Shown: piece after piece, positions 13,046 through 13,117 of the stretch
Layout: each line of letters opens with the position of its first letter
Numbering within the stretch: the stretch's first letter is position 1
Source: Lachnospiraceae bacterium
Lineage (GTDB): Bacteria > Bacillota > Clostridia > Lachnospirales > Lachnospiraceae
NCBI GenBank assembly: GCA_900770225.1
Contig: CAAGJU010000071.1
Location: 1-13,117 of the forward strand
Length of the DNA stretch: 13,117 bases
Reading direction: 5' to 3'
Position numbers and translations under genes: made by a program
The notes under the pieces: model-generated
Databases searched by the model: none
Told to the model about the DNA's origin: nothing
What the model saw: the letters and a program-made list of their open reading frames with translations, nothing else

Positions 13046-13117
13046 ATGATGAAAGAAATGTCAATCGACTTAGAGACTTACAGCGACGTGAACATCACCA
13101 AGTGCGGTGCTTACAAG
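13046..13117 (+). CDS. DNA polymerase, family A-type phage enzyme (first codons only)
   Basis: Only about 24 codons are inside the window; the gene runs off the right edge. Three consecutive in-frame ATGs (13043, 13046, 13049) follow AAGGA (13036-13040); 13046 or 13049 gives the better spacing. The product begins with MSIDLETYSDVNITKCGAYK shortly after the start. IDLETYSD is the ExoI motif (Asp-x-Glu) of the 3'-5' proofreading domain, and this near-N-terminal form is characteristic of the phage polymerase that follows DUF2800 and DUF2815 genes. The family call rests on this short motif and on gene order, so the polymerase domain itself is not seen. Confidence 0.75.
   Translation, partial: MMKEMSIDLETYSDVNITKCGAYK

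Overview
The window is part of a temperate-type tailed-phage genome or prophage of a low- to mid-GC Bacillota host. Clostridia (Lachnospiraceae-like) is my best guess, from the protein families and the strong AAGGAGG-type ribosome binding sites; this is inference, not a database result. No host gene, integrase, repressor, tRNA, rRNA, insertion sequence or CRISPR array is visible.

Left part (1-7729, minus strand, transcribed right to left). From upstream to downstream the genes are: VRR-NUC nuclease, SNF2-type helicase, a small conserved protein, a DUF1492/ArpU-like HTH protein, a terminator-like hairpin, HNH endonuclease, P27-type small terminase, large terminase, HK97-type portal, ClpP-like prohead protease, and the N-terminal two thirds or so of an HK97-fold major capsid protein cut by the window edge. 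This runs from DNA processing through late regulation into cos-type packaging and head assembly.

Middle (7730-10496). A 759-residue primase-helicase (AEP-like primase plus SF3/D5 helicase, minus strand) is flanked by two repeat-bearing non-coding regions. The downstream gap (7730-7928) holds three copies of a 20-bp TGTGCAGGTC-type element, two in one orientation and one inverted. The upstream gap (10209-10496) is a divergent control region with three copies of a 38-bp bipartite module, TCCGGTCA-N10-AACTGT plus a 14-bp block. The 10-bp spacer keeps its length exactly but not its sequence. These two repeat families are the least explained structures in the window and are candidate origin, operator or activator sites.

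Right part (10497-13117, plus strand). A tightly packed operon encodes a 51-aa protein, a 121-aa conserved protein, a DUF2800 RecB/Cas4-like nuclease with a four-cysteine Fe-S-type signature, a DUF2815 ssDNA-binding-type protein with an acidic tail, a 71-aa membrane/coiled-coil protein, and the first codons of a family A-type DNA polymerase (DLETYS exonuclease motif). Replication functions are therefore split into two operons that diverge from the 38-bp-module region: primase-helicase to the left, nuclease/SSB/polymerase to the right.
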